The notes: generated by a model not told the origin, from the letters alone. A DNA stretch of 64,000 nucleotides from Pseudoruminococcus massiliensis (GCF_900291955.1 NZ_OLMR01000005.1:62001-126000); one strand, 5' to 3'. Positions 8,735-18,252 are shown, counted from the stretch's first letter. Numbers and translations: made by a program.

Positions 8735-8767
8735 ATTTTAGAACAGTAATTCGTTGAGGTGTTGACT

Positions 8768-9901
8768 ATGATGAATTTTAATTATTCGCTTCCTGTAAAT
8801 CTTATGTTCGGAAAAGGCAAATCTAAGCTTGTCGGCGAGGTTTGCAAGGATTATGGCAGAAAAGCTCTCGTTGTAACAGGCGGAAATAGTACCAAGAAAT
8901 CTGGCTTGCTTGGCAGAGTTACTGCAAGTCTTGAAAAAAGCGGTGTTGGTGCAGTGGTCTTTGATAAAGTTACACAAAATCCGCTGACGACAACTGTCTA
9001 TGAGGGCGTTGAATTAGCCAAAAAAGAAAGCTGTGATATTATTCTTGGTGTAGGCGGTGGCTCGATTATGGACGCCGCAAAGAGTATAGCTTTCTGTATG
9101 AATAATGAGGGCGATATTTCTGATTATATTTTCGGCTTGAAACAGGGTAAAAAGGCTATGACTATTATCCTCATTCCTACAACCTGCGGAACAGGAAGTG
9201 AGGGCAATCAGATTGCTGTTCTGACAAATCCTGAAACTAAGGATAAAAAGGCTCTTTATACAATGAATATTCTGCCAAGTGTTTCTATCATTGACCTAGA
9301 TGTTATGAAAACTATGCCTAAGCATATACTTTCTTCGGTAGGCTTTGATGCTTTTACTCACTCCTTAGAGGCCTATACTTCAAAGAAAGCTAACCCTCTC
9401 ACAGATGCTCAGGCATTGCTTGCAATTAAGCTTATTGCAAAAAATCTCCCACTGCTTATGACTGATTACAATAATGATGACGCATGGGAGGCTGTAAGCT
9501 TGGCGGCAACACTTGGCGGTATGGTAATCGGTGTTGCTGGTGTTTCGGCGGCTCATGGTATGGAACACCCTGCATCAGGTTTGAAAAATATCGTTCATGG
9601 CAGAGGTCTTGCGGCACTTACTCCGATTATTGTTGAAAGACTTGCACCCGCACTTCCTGAAAAGTTTGCAGAGGTTTCAAAGATACTTGGCGGAAAAGAT
9701 GAAAAGGATTGTGCAGACAGCATAAGAGGCTTTTTAAAAGCAATCGACCTTGAAGTAAAGCTTGGAGATTTAGGCATTACTCAAGATGATGTTGAGTGGA
9801 TGACTGATAACTGTATGAAAATTTCGATTGGAAATTTGAATAACGCTCCAAAGGTGTTTGATAGGGCAGAGGTTGCAGAAATTTATAGCAAAGCAATTTA
9901 G
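8768..9901 (+). CDS. Iron-containing (group III) alcohol dehydrogenase
   Basis: 377 residues. ATG 8768 fits the RBS TGAGGTG six bases upstream; an in-frame GTG at 8759 overlaps that RBS. NAD-binding GGGSIMDAAK and TTCGTGSE motifs are present. The metal ligands can be seen: Asp/His in FDAFTHSLEAY, His in AAHGMEHPAS and His in NIVHGRGLAAL. These enzymes reduce aldehydes or semialdehydes with NAD(P)H, for example 4-hydroxybutyrate or 1,3-propanediol dehydrogenases. Next to the aminotransferase it could remove a semialdehyde and regenerate NAD+. The exact substrate is unknown. A mosaic repeat begins at its stop codon. Confidence 0.9.
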   Translation: MMNFNYSLPVNLMFGKGKSKLVGEVCKDYGRKALVVTGGNSTKKSGLLGRVTASLEKSGVGAVVFDKVTQNPLTTTVYEGVELAKKESCDIILGVGGGSIMDAAKSIAFCMNNEGDISDYIFGLKQGKKAMTIILIPTTCGTGSEGNQIAVLTNPETKDKKALYTMNILPSVSIIDLDVMKTMPKHILSSVGFDAFTHSLEAYTSKKANPLTDAQALLAIKLIAKNLPLLMTDYNNDDAWEAVSLAATLGGMVIGVAGVSAAHGMEHPASGLKNIVHGRGLAALTPIIVERLAPALPEKFAEVSKILGGKDEKDCADSIRGFLKAIDLEVKLGDLGITQDDVEWMTDNCMKISIGNLNNAPKVFDRAEVAEIYSKAI

Positions 9902-10158
9902 CAGGCGGAGTGCATCCGCCGTCAAGATGCGGAATCGCTCGGCAAGCCTCGCTCGTGGTGGATTAGGGAAGATAGTTGCCACGGTAGGGAAAACTACCGA
10001 TTAGCTAACAGATTTTCATAAGACAGATAAAAGTTTTGCTCAAGCTTTTTCAAAAGCTTGCAGTTTCCAAAGGTGGAGCCTTTGGTGGGTGTTAAGGGCA
10101 ATGCCCTTAACATCTCTTATTTTCTAAATGGCGGAAAAATCCGCCATTTTTTCTTTTA
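9902..10158. repeat. Mosaic hairpin repeat, copy 2 (after alcohol dehydrogenase)
   Basis: This starts at the TAG of the dehydrogenase with a GGCGGAGTGCATCCGCC hairpin. It continues through a variant of the GTCAAGACGCGGAATCG module, CAAGCTTTTTCAAAAGCTTG, CCAAAGGTGGAGCCTTTGG, TTAAGGGCAATGCCCTTAA and GGCGGAAAAATCCGCC. It is a left arm only, without the facing right arm seen in copies 4 and 5. Confidence 0.8.
10126..10156 (+). terminator. Terminal hairpin of repeat copy 2, terminator
   Basis: AAATGGCGGA (10126-10135) pairs with TCCGCCATTT (10140-10149) and is followed by TTTTTTCTTTT. It is a good Rho-independent terminator for the transport/aminotransferase operon, supplied by the repeat itself. 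Confidence 0.8.
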
Positions 10159-10276
10159 TAAACAATAAACCATTGTATTATAAGTAAACGCAAACTGTAT
10201 TCACCTTGTTGGTAATATTAAAAAAACAGTGATAAAAAATATTGGTAAGATTAATTAACTTTGGGGCTTTTATTTT

Positions 10277-10304
10277 TTGAAAATTTATTGTATAATATTA
10301 TAGA
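10277..10304 (+). promoter_or_regulatory. Possible sigma-A promoter of hprK
   Basis: TTGAAA (10277-10282), a 16-base spacer and TATAGA (10299-10304). A better -10 (TATAAT, 10291-10296) lies within the spacer but has no matching -35, so the exact start is uncertain. Confidence 0.4.
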
Positions 10305-10376
10305 AAGTTTACTGAAATTTTATGCTTCAAGAATCGGAATTTTGTAAAATCAGAAGAAAGTAGGTGCTAATTTCTT

Positions 10377-11333
10377 ATGGATAATAATTTTTCTGTTTCA
10401 TTAACTAAGGTTATAAAAGAACTTCAGCTTGATACTGCATATATGCCGGGCAATCCTGATGATATTCTTATTACATCAAGAGATGTCATTCGTCCTGGTC
10501 TTGAACTTACAGGCTTTCTTGATTATTTCGATAATACCCGTCTTATGCTTATCGGAAATACTGAAAATGCTTATCTTAATAAATTCAGCTCTGAGCAGAG
10601 AAAGCATGTAATAGACAGAATATTTGCAATGAAACCTCCTGCCGTTATTGTTACAAGAGGAATAACCCCTTATCACGAACTTATGGATGCTGCTGAAAAA
10701 CATCAGATTCCTATTTTGCGTACTGCTGACGCTACAAGTGAGGTTTCTGCGGCGATAGTTTCTTATATGAATGTAGAGCTTGCTCCAAGAATTACCCGAC
10801 ATGGTGTTCTCGTTGAGGTTTACGGCGAAGGTTTGTTGATTGTTGGTGATAGTGGAGTTGGTAAGAGCGAAACTGCAATAGAGCTTATCAAGCGTGGACA
10901 CAGACTTATTGCAGATGATGCTGTCGAAATTCGCAAGGTTTCTAAAAAGTCGCTTGTTGGTGCGGCACCTGAAAATATTCGACACTTTATAGAATTAAGA
11001 GGTATCGGTATTATAAATGCAAGAAGACTTTTCGGTATGGGTGCTGTTAAGCTAACAGAAAATATTGATATGGTTATCAACCTTGAGCTTTGGGATAATA
11101 AGAAAGTATATGACCGAATGGGTATGGATAACGAAATGACAGATATTCTTGGAATAGAAGTTCCGATTTTGACTATACCTGTTAAGCCTGGTCGTAACTT
11201 AGCGGTTATTATTGAGGTTGCCGCTATGAATAACAGACAGAAAAAGATGGGATATAATGCCGCACAGGAACTTCTTGCAAGCTTGGGATTAGTTTATGAT
11301 GCAGAACCTGAAAAGAAATCTGTTGATTGGTGA
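10377..11333 (+). CDS. hprK: HPr kinase/phosphorylase
   Basis: 318 residues. P-loop GDSGVGKSE lies near residues 155-163, and the family signature RHFIELRGIGIINARRLFG follows. HprK phosphorylates or dephosphorylates Ser46 of HPr in response to ATP, fructose-1,6-bisphosphate and phosphate. It thereby sets carbon catabolite control with CcpA in low-GC Gram-positives. It heads a cell-envelope/carbon-control cluster (murB, rapZ, whiA downstream). The gap to murB is 63 bp. Confidence 0.97.
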   Translation: MDNNFSVSLTKVIKELQLDTAYMPGNPDDILITSRDVIRPGLELTGFLDYFDNTRLMLIGNTENAYLNKFSSEQRKHVIDRIFAMKPPAVIVTRGITPYHELMDAAEKHQIPILRTADATSEVSAAIVSYMNVELAPRITRHGVLVEVYGEGLLIVGDSGVGKSETAIELIKRGHRLIADDAVEIRKVSKKSLVGAAPENIRHFIELRGIGIINARRLFGMGAVKLTENIDMVINLELWDNKKVYDRMGMDNEMTDILGIEVPILTIPVKPGRNLAVIIEVAAMNNRQKKMGYNAAQELLASLGLVYDAEPEKKSVDW

Positions 11334-11396
11334 TAGTTTTTTAGATTATTTGAGAGAAAGGAACATACCTCTTTAAATAGGAGAATTTGTCTGCTT

Positions 11397-12308
11397 ATGA
11401 AATATAATTTTGATTTTTTGAATATTTTTACAAATGAAGATATAGAAATTAACCTTGATGAACCAATGAATAAGCACACAAGCTTTAAAATTGGCGGAAA
11501 AGCCGATGTATACTGCGAAGTTAAGACAAAAAAAGCCCTTGCGGAACTTATCTGTCTATGTAAGAAAAATGAAATTCCATATTTCATTATAGGAAAAGGC
11601 TCAAATCTTCTTATATCAGATAATGGAATAAGAGGAATTGTCATAAGACTTGGCGGAGAATTTTCTGAAATGAGCCTTACTGAAGACGGTTTGATTCGTT
11701 GCGGTTCAGGAGCGGCTCTTGCGTCTGTTTGTAGCTATGCACTTAAAAATTCGCTTAGCGGGCTGGAGTTTGCATGGGGAATACCTGGCACAGTCGGTGG
11801 TGCGGCATATATGAATGCAGGTGCTTATGGCGGAGAGATGAAAGATATTGTCGAGGCGGTAAGCTACATTGATGAAAATGGCATTCTAAAAAGCTTTAAG
11901 CGTGATGAGCTTAATTTTAGTTATCGCAGAAGTGTTTTTACTGATAAGGAATATATTGTAACAGATGTACTTTTTAAGCTTGAAAATAAATCACAAAATG
12001 AAATTCGAGAGAAAATGGACGAACTGATGGGCAAAAGAAAGAGTAAACAGCCACTTGAATACCCAAGTGCAGGAAGTACATTTAAGCGACCTGAGGGATA
12101 TTTTGCGGCGGCACTTATTGAGGAATGTGGACTTAAAGGGGCAAGTGTCGGAGGAGCTGAGGTCAGCGAAAAACATTCAGGCTTTATAATAAATAAAAAT
12201 AATGCCACTTGTGAAGATGTTAAAAATCTTATTGCATATGTCAAGAAAGAGGTGTATAAGCAAAAGGGTGTAGAGCTTCACTGTGAGGTAAAATTTATTG
12301 GAACATAA
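11397..12308 (+). CDS. murB: UDP-N-acetylenolpyruvoylglucosamine reductase
   Basis: 303 residues. FAD-binding motifs NKHTSFKIGGKADVY and FIIGKGSNLLISDNGIRG, LEFAWGIPGTVGGAAYMNAG, the FSYRRSVF segment and the catalytic region YPSAGSTFKRP are present. It makes UDP-MurNAc in the cytoplasm using NADPH. It lacks the extra tyrosine loop of type I MurB, as expected for the type II form of Firmicutes. RBS AGGAGAA. rapZ starts 15 bp after its stop. Confidence 0.97.
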   Translation: MKYNFDFLNIFTNEDIEINLDEPMNKHTSFKIGGKADVYCEVKTKKALAELICLCKKNEIPYFIIGKGSNLLISDNGIRGIVIRLGGEFSEMSLTEDGLIRCGSGAALASVCSYALKNSLSGLEFAWGIPGTVGGAAYMNAGAYGGEMKDIVEAVSYIDENGILKSFKRDELNFSYRRSVFTDKEYIVTDVLFKLENKSQNEIREKMDELMGKRKSKQPLEYPSAGSTFKRPEGYFAAALIEECGLKGASVGGAEVSEKHSGFIINKNNATCEDVKNLIAYVKKEVYKQKGVELHCEVKFIGT

Positions 12309-12323
12309 AACGAGGTGTTATAT

Positions 12324-13187
12324 ATGGAATTTATAATTATAACAGGGCTTTCAGGAGCAGGAAAATCCAACGCTATGAGGATTATGGAGGATATTGGCTA
12401 TTATTGCGTTGATAATATTCCGCCTGTACTGATACCGACATTTTATTCGCTTTGCGAAAAATCGACTGACAAGCATCTTAAAAAGGTTGCAATTGTTACT
12501 GATATTCGAGGCGGAGATGTTTTTGACGCATTGTTTGATGCACTTAACAAGCTCAAAAGCAATAACAATAATTATAAAATCCTCTATCTCGATGCAAAGG
12601 ACGAGGTAATACTCAGAAGATATAAAGAAACAAGGCGTAAGCACCCTCTTGCAGATATTTATCACGGCTCAACTTCAGATGCGGTAAGCTTTGAGAGAGG
12701 CTTGCTTGAAACGGTAAGAAATCGTGCAGACTACATAATAGATACTTCTTTTCTTTCGCCTTCACAGCTAAAGGAGAGAATTTCCGCATTATTTCTTGGC
12801 GATTCGTCATTCGGACTTGTTGTCAACTGTATGTCCTTTGGCTTTAAGTATGGAACACCATCAGAGGCGGATATTATCTTCGATGTAAGATGTTTGCCAA
12901 ATCCTTTTTATATTCCAGAGCTTAAAAACTTCACTGGCCTTGATAAGAATGTTTATGATTATGTTATGAAGTGGGACCAGACAAAGGGTTTTCTTGAAAG
13001 ACTTATTTCTCTTATCGAATATATGCTTCCGCTCTACTGCGATGAGGGTAAGAGCCAGCTTATGATTGCAATAGGCTGTACAGGAGGCAAGCACCGTTCT
13101 GTTGCAACTGCACAATACCTTTATGAATATCTTATTAAAAAAGGTTATCGTGCGTCAGTTCACCACAGAGATATAAGAAGAACATAA
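12324..13187 (+). CDS. rapZ: RNase adapter/nucleotide-binding protein RapZ (YvcJ)
   Basis: 287 residues from ATG 12324, which has GAGGTG 6 bases upstream; the GTG at 12315 overlaps that RBS. Walker A GLSGAGKSNAM is at the N-terminus. The C-terminus has the family block IGCTGGKHRSVATAQYL and ends HHRDIRRT. In Firmicutes YvcJ hydrolyses GTP and affects competence; in enterobacteria RapZ guides RNase E to GlmZ. The gene order murB-rapZ-whiA is typical, but yvcK, which normally sits between rapZ and whiA, is absent here. Confidence 0.95.
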   Translation: MEFIIITGLSGAGKSNAMRIMEDIGYYCVDNIPPVLIPTFYSLCEKSTDKHLKKVAIVTDIRGGDVFDALFDALNKLKSNNNNYKILYLDAKDEVILRRYKETRRKHPLADIYHGSTSDAVSFERGLLETVRNRADYIIDTSFLSPSQLKERISALFLGDSSFGLVVNCMSFGFKYGTPSEADIIFDVRCLPNPFYIPELKNFTGLDKNVYDYVMKWDQTKGFLERLISLIEYMLPLYCDEGKSQLMIAIGCTGGKHRSVATAQYLYEYLIKKGYRASVHHRDIRRT

Positions 13188-13200
13188 GGCGGTGCAGTAG

Positions 13201-14121
13201 ATGTCATTTTCTCAAGAGGTTAAGTCTGAGCTTGCTGGAGTGGAGTGCAAAACTATTTCTGAGATGAAGGATCAGGCTTATGGAATGACTATTTTTTCAA
13301 AATTACAGCGTTCAGATAAGGTACTTTTTGCAACAGAAAGTCCAATGATTGCAAGAACATATTCTCTACTTATGACGCTGATTACAGGTAGTATTTTCGA
13401 TGTTAATATACCGCTGAACAGAAAATCTCTTAGAGATAAGCAGATTACTGTTACTTCTCCAGACTTTCCAAGTAGAAATATTTTGCTTAAATTTTTCGGT
13501 CATAGCAGTGATGAACTTAGTTTGCATATAAATCGTGCAAATTTTGATTCAGAGGAAAGCTTTCCATCATTTTTGAGGGGGGCTTTTTTATCATACGGAA
13601 ATGTTACCGACCCACAAAAGGATTATCATTTGGAATTTGTTTCACCTTTTCAGAATCTTGCAAAGGATTTATCTTATCTTATCGAGGAGATAGAACAATT
13701 AGCAGTAAAGCCCAAGATTATCAATCGCAAGGGTAGTTTTATTGTCTATCTGAAAGACAGCGATGGCATATCCGACCTTCTTACTTTAATAGGTGCTCAG
13801 ATGTCAGCCTTGCAAATTATTCAAGAAAAGATGCTTAAATCTGTAAGAAATACTGTTAATCGTAAAATAAATTCAGAAACGGCGAATAGCAATAAGACTG
13901 CAAAGGCTTCTGCAAAACAGCTTTTGGCTATTGATAAGATAAAGAAAAAGAGGGGTTTAGAATCCTTGCCGAATGATTTGTATGAGTTAGCAATTTTGAG
14001 GGTAGAAAATCCGGAAAGTAGCTTGAGGGAATTGGGTGAGATGTTAAGTCCGCCGATAAGCCGTTCTGGAGTTAATCATAGAATTGAGCGAATAATGGAA
14101 TTAGCCGAAGAATTAGGATAG
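13201..14121 (+). CDS. whiA: DNA-binding protein WhiA
   Basis: 306 residues. It has a degenerate LAGLIDADG homing-endonuclease-like N-terminal domain (about 1-200, FLRGAFLSYGNVTDPQKDYHLEF). A C-terminal helix-turn-helix follows (about 215-306, NSNKTAKASAKQLLAIDKI, then LRELGEMLSPPISRSGVNHR). WhiA influences cell division and chromosome segregation in Firmicutes and is the sporulation regulator of Streptomyces. It lies 13 bp after rapZ, in the same operon. A mosaic repeat starts at the base after its TAG. Confidence 0.95.
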   Translation: MSFSQEVKSELAGVECKTISEMKDQAYGMTIFSKLQRSDKVLFATESPMIARTYSLLMTLITGSIFDVNIPLNRKSLRDKQITVTSPDFPSRNILLKFFGHSSDELSLHINRANFDSEESFPSFLRGAFLSYGNVTDPQKDYHLEFVSPFQNLAKDLSYLIEEIEQLAVKPKIINRKGSFIVYLKDSDGISDLLTLIGAQMSALQIIQEKMLKSVRNTVNRKINSETANSNKTAKASAKQLLAIDKIKKKRGLESLPNDLYELAILRVENPESSLRELGEMLSPPISRSGVNHRIERIMELAEELG

Positions 14122-14500
14122 TGGAGTGCCTCCACCGTCAAGACGCGGAATCGCATCAGGCAATCAATTAGTTGACAGATTTCCCTAAGACATTTAAAAG
14201 TTTCGCTTGAGCCTTTGGTCGCCGTCCGCAGACGGAGAAATACTTTATGCTTCTTAGAGCGCAGGAGGGTAGAAAAACATTCCAGTGGAATGTTTTTCGT
14301 AGGGAACCCTCGCAGGGGGTTCCCTGTTTGACTACTGATGCTAACAGAAGAAATAAAGGGGCGGACGAAGTCCGCCCCTTAGGGAGCAAAGAATGTTAAG
14401 GGCTTCGCCCTTAAAACCCACGAGGGACTCCGTCCCTCGACCCTGCGAGCCTTTAAAAAGGCTCGACCTAAACTTTAAGTGTCTTCTTAGGAGTTTATTA
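14122..14500. repeat. Mosaic hairpin repeat, copy 3 (between whiA and dnaE)
   Basis: The left part has a GTGGAGTGCCTCCAC hairpin at the whiA stop and the GTCAAGACGCGGAATCG module. The centre carries an alternative cassette shared only with the 44-kb copy: CCGTC-CGCA-GACGG, AAAAACATTCCAGTGGAATG with its pairing tail, and AGGGAACCCTCGCAGGGGG pairing to TTCCCT. The right half runs in reverse (GGCGGACGAAGTCCGCC, TTAAGGGCTTCGCCCTTAA, CGAGGGACTCCGTCCCTCG, CGAGCCTTTAAAAAGGCTCG). Confidence 0.82.
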
Positions 14501-14526
14501 GCTATTTTTATTTGTGAGGTGATACC

Positions 14527-17500
14527 ATGAGTTTTGTACATCTTCATGTCCATACTGAATATAGCCTGCTTGACGGTGCTTGCAAGATAAAAAATCTTGT
14601 AAAAGCTGCCAAAGAATTATCTCAACCAGCAATAGCCATAACTGACCACGGTTGTATGTATGGCGTTATTGATTTCTATAAAGCTGCTAAAAAAGAGGGA
14701 ATAAAACCGATTATTGGCTGTGAAGTCTATGTTGCTCCAAGAAAATATACTGATAAAGTCGCAGAATTAGATAGAGAAAATCGCCATATGGTGCTTTTGT
14801 GCGAGAATAATGTTGGCTATCAAAATCTGATAAAGCTTGTTTCTATGGCTTGGATAGACGGTTTTTACGGTAAACCAAGAGTTGATGAGGAACTCTTGGA
14901 AAAATATCACAAGGGAATAATTGCACTTTCTGCTTGTCTTGCGGGTGAAATTCCTAAGGCTCTTATGCGTGGAAATTATGAGCTTGCAAAGGAAAAAGCT
15001 TTGAAGTATAAGAGAATTTTCGGCGAAAATAATTTCTTTCTTGAACTTCAAGACCACGGAATACTTGAGCAAAAACGCATAAATTCAGATATAATAAAGC
15101 TTTCTAAAGAATGTGATATACCGCTTGTTGTGACGAATGACTGTCATTATATCAAGCGTGAAGATAAGGATTTGCATAAAATTTTGCTTTGCATACAGAC
15201 AAACCATACAATAGAGGACGAAAATTCATTTGAGTTTCCAACAGATGAATTTTATCTTAAAAGTGAAGCAGAAATGCGTGAGCTTTTTCCGAATTTGCCG
15301 GAAGCTTACGAAAATACAGTTAAGATTGCGGAACGCTGTAATGTTGAATTTGAATTTGGCAAGACAAAATTGCCACGCTTTGATGTTCCAGACGGTAAAG
15401 ATCATATAGAGTATTTTCGTGAGGAGTGTTATAAGGGACTTCATAGAAGATACGGCGAAAATCCAAGTCAAAGCCTTACTGATAGGCTTGAATATGAGCT
15501 TTCTGTAATAATCAAAATGGGTTATGTTGATTATTACCTTATTGTAAACGACTATGTAAGCTATGCAAAAAAGAACGGGATACCTGTTGGAATGGGCAGA
15601 GGTTCAGGTGCAGGAAGTCTTGCGGCATATTGCATAGGCATTACAGGAATAGACCCAATTAAATATAATCTGCTCTTTGAGAGATTTCTTAACCCAGAAA
15701 GAGTAAGTATGCCTGATTTTGATGTGGATTTCTGTAAAGACAGGCGACAGGAAGTTATAGATTATGTCATAAGAAAATATGGCTCTGACCATGTGGCACA
15801 GATAGTTGCATTCGGAACAATGGCGGCGAGAGGTGCTATAAGAGATGTCGGCAGAGCTTTGGCAATGTCTTATGCGGAGGTTGATTCCGTTGCAAAGCTT
15901 GTGCCTTATGACTTGAAAATGACTATCGAAAAGGCTCTTACAATCTCTGATGAGCTTACACAGAGATATAATAACGAACCAGCCGTACATAGATTGATTG
16001 ATATGGCTATGAGGCTTGAGGGAACACCTCGTCACGCAACAACTCATGCAGCAGGTGTAGTTATAACTGATAAGCCTGTAAGCGAGTATGTTCCGCTCTC
16101 AAGAAATGATGAAGCTATCGTAACACAGTTTACAATGACTACACTTGATGAACTCGGCTTGCTGAAAATGGATTTTCTCGGACTTAGAAATCTTACTGTT
16201 CTTGATGATACAGAAAAGATGATTCGTAAAAAAGAACCGCTTTTTTCAATAAAAAATATTCCCGATGACGATAAAAAGGTTTTTGAAATGCTTTCTAAGG
16301 GTGATACCGAGGGCGTTTTTCAATTTGAATCAAGCGGTATGAGAAATGTTCTTACACAGCTAAAGCCTGAAACTATCGAAGACTTGATTGCGGTTATTTC
16401 GCTATATCGCCCAGGACCTATGGATTCTATTCCGAAATATATCGAAAACTGCCATAATCCCGTAAAAGTAACCTATAAGCACGAACTCTTAAAGCCTATA
16501 CTTGAGGTTACTTATGGCTGTATTGTTTATCAGGAACAGGTTATGCAGATTTTCAGAAGCCTTGCGGGATACTCTCTTGGCAGAGCGGATATTGTGCGAA
16601 GGGCGATGTCCAAGAAAAAAGCTGATGTTATGGAACACGAACGCAAAATATTTATAGAAGGACTTTTGCGAGAGGACGGCAGTATTGAGGTTGAAGGCTG
16701 TATAAGACGAGGTATTCCAAGAAACATTGCCGAGGAAATATTCGCAGAGATGGAAAGCTTTGCGTCCTATGCTTTTAATAAGGCTCATGCAGCTTGCTAT
16801 GCTATGATTTCGTATCAAACGGCATATCTCAAATGTCATTACCCTTGTGAATATAATGCAGCTTTGCTTTCAAGCGTGCTTGATAATTCGGGCAAGGTTG
16901 CCGTATATATTGATGATTGTATGAAGCATAATATCAGAGTTCTTCCGCCTCATATAAATGAAAGCGATATTGGTTTTACCGTATGCGGAAAGAATATCCG
17001 TTTCGGACTTATGGCTATTAAGAATATCGGAAAAGGTTTTATCACAAATATAATAAATGAACGCAGAAATGGCGAATACACTTCTTTCTATGATTTTTGC
17101 AGTAGAGTTTATAGCAAGGATATGAATAAAAGAGCGGTGGAAAGTCTTATAAAGTGTGGTGCTTTAGATAAACTCGGTGCAAATCGCAGACAAATGCTTT
17201 ATTCGCTTGATGGCTTGATAGATTCTCTTGCAAGAGACCATCGTGATAATGTCGCAGGACAGCTTGATTTATTCGGTATGGGTGATGATAATGAAGAACC
17301 CGCATATCAGCTAAAAAGCATAGATGAATTTGACGAAAATGAACGCTTAAAGCTTGAAAAAGAGGTTGTTGGTATTTATTTGTCGGGGCACCCTGTTGCA
17401 GAATATGAAAATGCGTCTAAGGCTCTAAATACCGACCTTATAAATAATATTCTTGAAGGTTCAGCATACTATAATGACGGCAAGCGTGTAAGGGTTATTG

Positions 17501-18054
17501 CGTTTATAAATGAGGTCAGAACTAAGATTATAAAAAACGGTTCCACTATGGCATTTGTGACTATTGAGGATAAATTCGGAAGTATAGAAATGCTCGTTTT
17601 CCCTAAAACACTTATGGAATACAGTACGCTTATAAGAGATGGCAAGGCTATTCTTGCGGAATGTACTGTAAGTATTAAGGAGGACGAAGAAACAAAGATT
17701 TTGTGCAACAGAGTTTATCCAGCACCAAAAACAGATGCCGAGATTGCACAGTTTAAAGTGATGTATAGTTCATCTAAGAAAAAAGCAGAACAGCCCGAAA
17801 TAAAAGTACAAAATAATAGGGGTAACAGCGATAAATCAGGGCTTTATCTGAGATTTAAGAATCAAGAATGTAATGAATTTATTCGTGCAAAGCAGGTTTT
17901 GAATATATTTGACGGTTCTACACCTGTATATTTCTACTTTGAGGATAATAAAAAGCTTTTGAGAGTGCCAAGAAATATGTGGGTAGACATCAATGATGTT
18001 ATGATAAGAGAGCTTAAACGAAGAATCGGTGATAAAAATGTTGCACTGAAATAG
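14527..18054 (+). CDS. dnaE: DNA polymerase III subunit alpha
   Basis: 1175 residues. The N-terminal PHP domain starts HLHVHTEYSLLDGA. The catalytic palm has GMGRGSGAGSLAAYCIGITG and PDFDVDFCKDRRQEVIDYV. The finger region is QVMQIFRSLAGYSLGRADI with RRAMSKKKADVM. A tandem helix-hairpin-helix and a C-terminal OB fold (RVRVIAFINEVRTKI) follow. This is the DnaE-type C-family replicase; Firmicutes also carry PolC elsewhere. RBS GAGGTGATACC. The leader is occupied by repeat copy 3, and no clear promoter was found between repeat and start. Confidence 0.97.
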   Translation: MSFVHLHVHTEYSLLDGACKIKNLVKAAKELSQPAIAITDHGCMYGVIDFYKAAKKEGIKPIIGCEVYVAPRKYTDKVAELDRENRHMVLLCENNVGYQNLIKLVSMAWIDGFYGKPRVDEELLEKYHKGIIALSACLAGEIPKALMRGNYELAKEKALKYKRIFGENNFFLELQDHGILEQKRINSDIIKLSKECDIPLVVTNDCHYIKREDKDLHKILLCIQTNHTIEDENSFEFPTDEFYLKSEAEMRELFPNLPEAYENTVKIAERCNVEFEFGKTKLPRFDVPDGKDHIEYFREECYKGLHRRYGENPSQSLTDRLEYELSVIIKMGYVDYYLIVNDYVSYAKKNGIPVGMGRGSGAGSLAAYCIGITGIDPIKYNLLFERFLNPERVSMPDFDVDFCKDRRQEVIDYVIRKYGSDHVAQIVAFGTMAARGAIRDVGRALAMSYAEVDSVAKLVPYDLKMTIEKALTISDELTQRYNNEPAVHRLIDMAMRLEGTPRHATTHAAGVVITDKPVSEYVPLSRNDEAIVTQFTMTTLDELGLLKMDFLGLRNLTVLDDTEKMIRKKEPLFSIKNIPDDDKKVFEMLSKGDTEGVFQFESSGMRNVLTQLKPETIEDLIAVISLYRPGPMDSIPKYIENCHNPVKVTYKHELLKPILEVTYGCIVYQEQVMQIFRSLAGYSLGRADIVRRAMSKKKADVMEHERKIFIEGLLREDGSIEVEGCIRRGIPRNIAEEIFAEMESFASYAFNKAHAACYAMISYQTAYLKCHYPCEYNAALLSSVLDNSGKVAVYIDDCMKHNIRVLPPHINESDIGFTVCGKNIRFGLMAIKNIGKGFITNIINERRNGEYTSFYDFCSRVYSKDMNKRAVESLIKCGALDKLGANRRQMLYSLDGLIDSLARDHRDNVAGQLDLFGMGDDNEEPAYQLKSIDEFDENERLKLEKEVVGIYLSGHPVAEYENASKALNTDLINNILEGSAYYNDGKRVRVIAFINEVRTKIIKNGSTMAFVTIEDKFGSIEMLVFPKTLMEYSTLIRDGKAILAECTVSIKEDEETKILCNRVYPAPKTDAEIAQFKVMYSSSKKKAEQPEIKVQNNRGNSDKSGLYLRFKNQECNEFIRAKQVLNIFDGSTPVYFYFEDNKKLLRVPRNMWVDINDVMIRELKRRIGDKNVALK

Positions 18055-18177
18055 CCTTGAAATTTAGATTTCAGATGTTTATTGCAGTAAAATAGCCAAA
18101 ATTTTTACGCAAATTGCCTTGAAAAAGTTATAATTTATACGGTTTTAAAAAAATATATAAAAAATGCCAAAAATGCC

Positions 18178-18206
18178 TTGAAAATATCGTCTTAATAGGG
18201 TATACT
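18178..18206 (+). promoter_or_regulatory. Sigma-A promoter of mazG
   Basis: TTGAAA (18178-18183), a 17-base spacer and TATACT (18201-18206), 47 bp before the mazG start. It is the only strong promoter seen in the 198-bp AT-rich gap after dnaE. Confidence 0.75.
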
Positions 18207-18252
18207 ATTTTAGCACCAAGTATAGCATTTATAGAGGTTTGGAGATGTTTCT

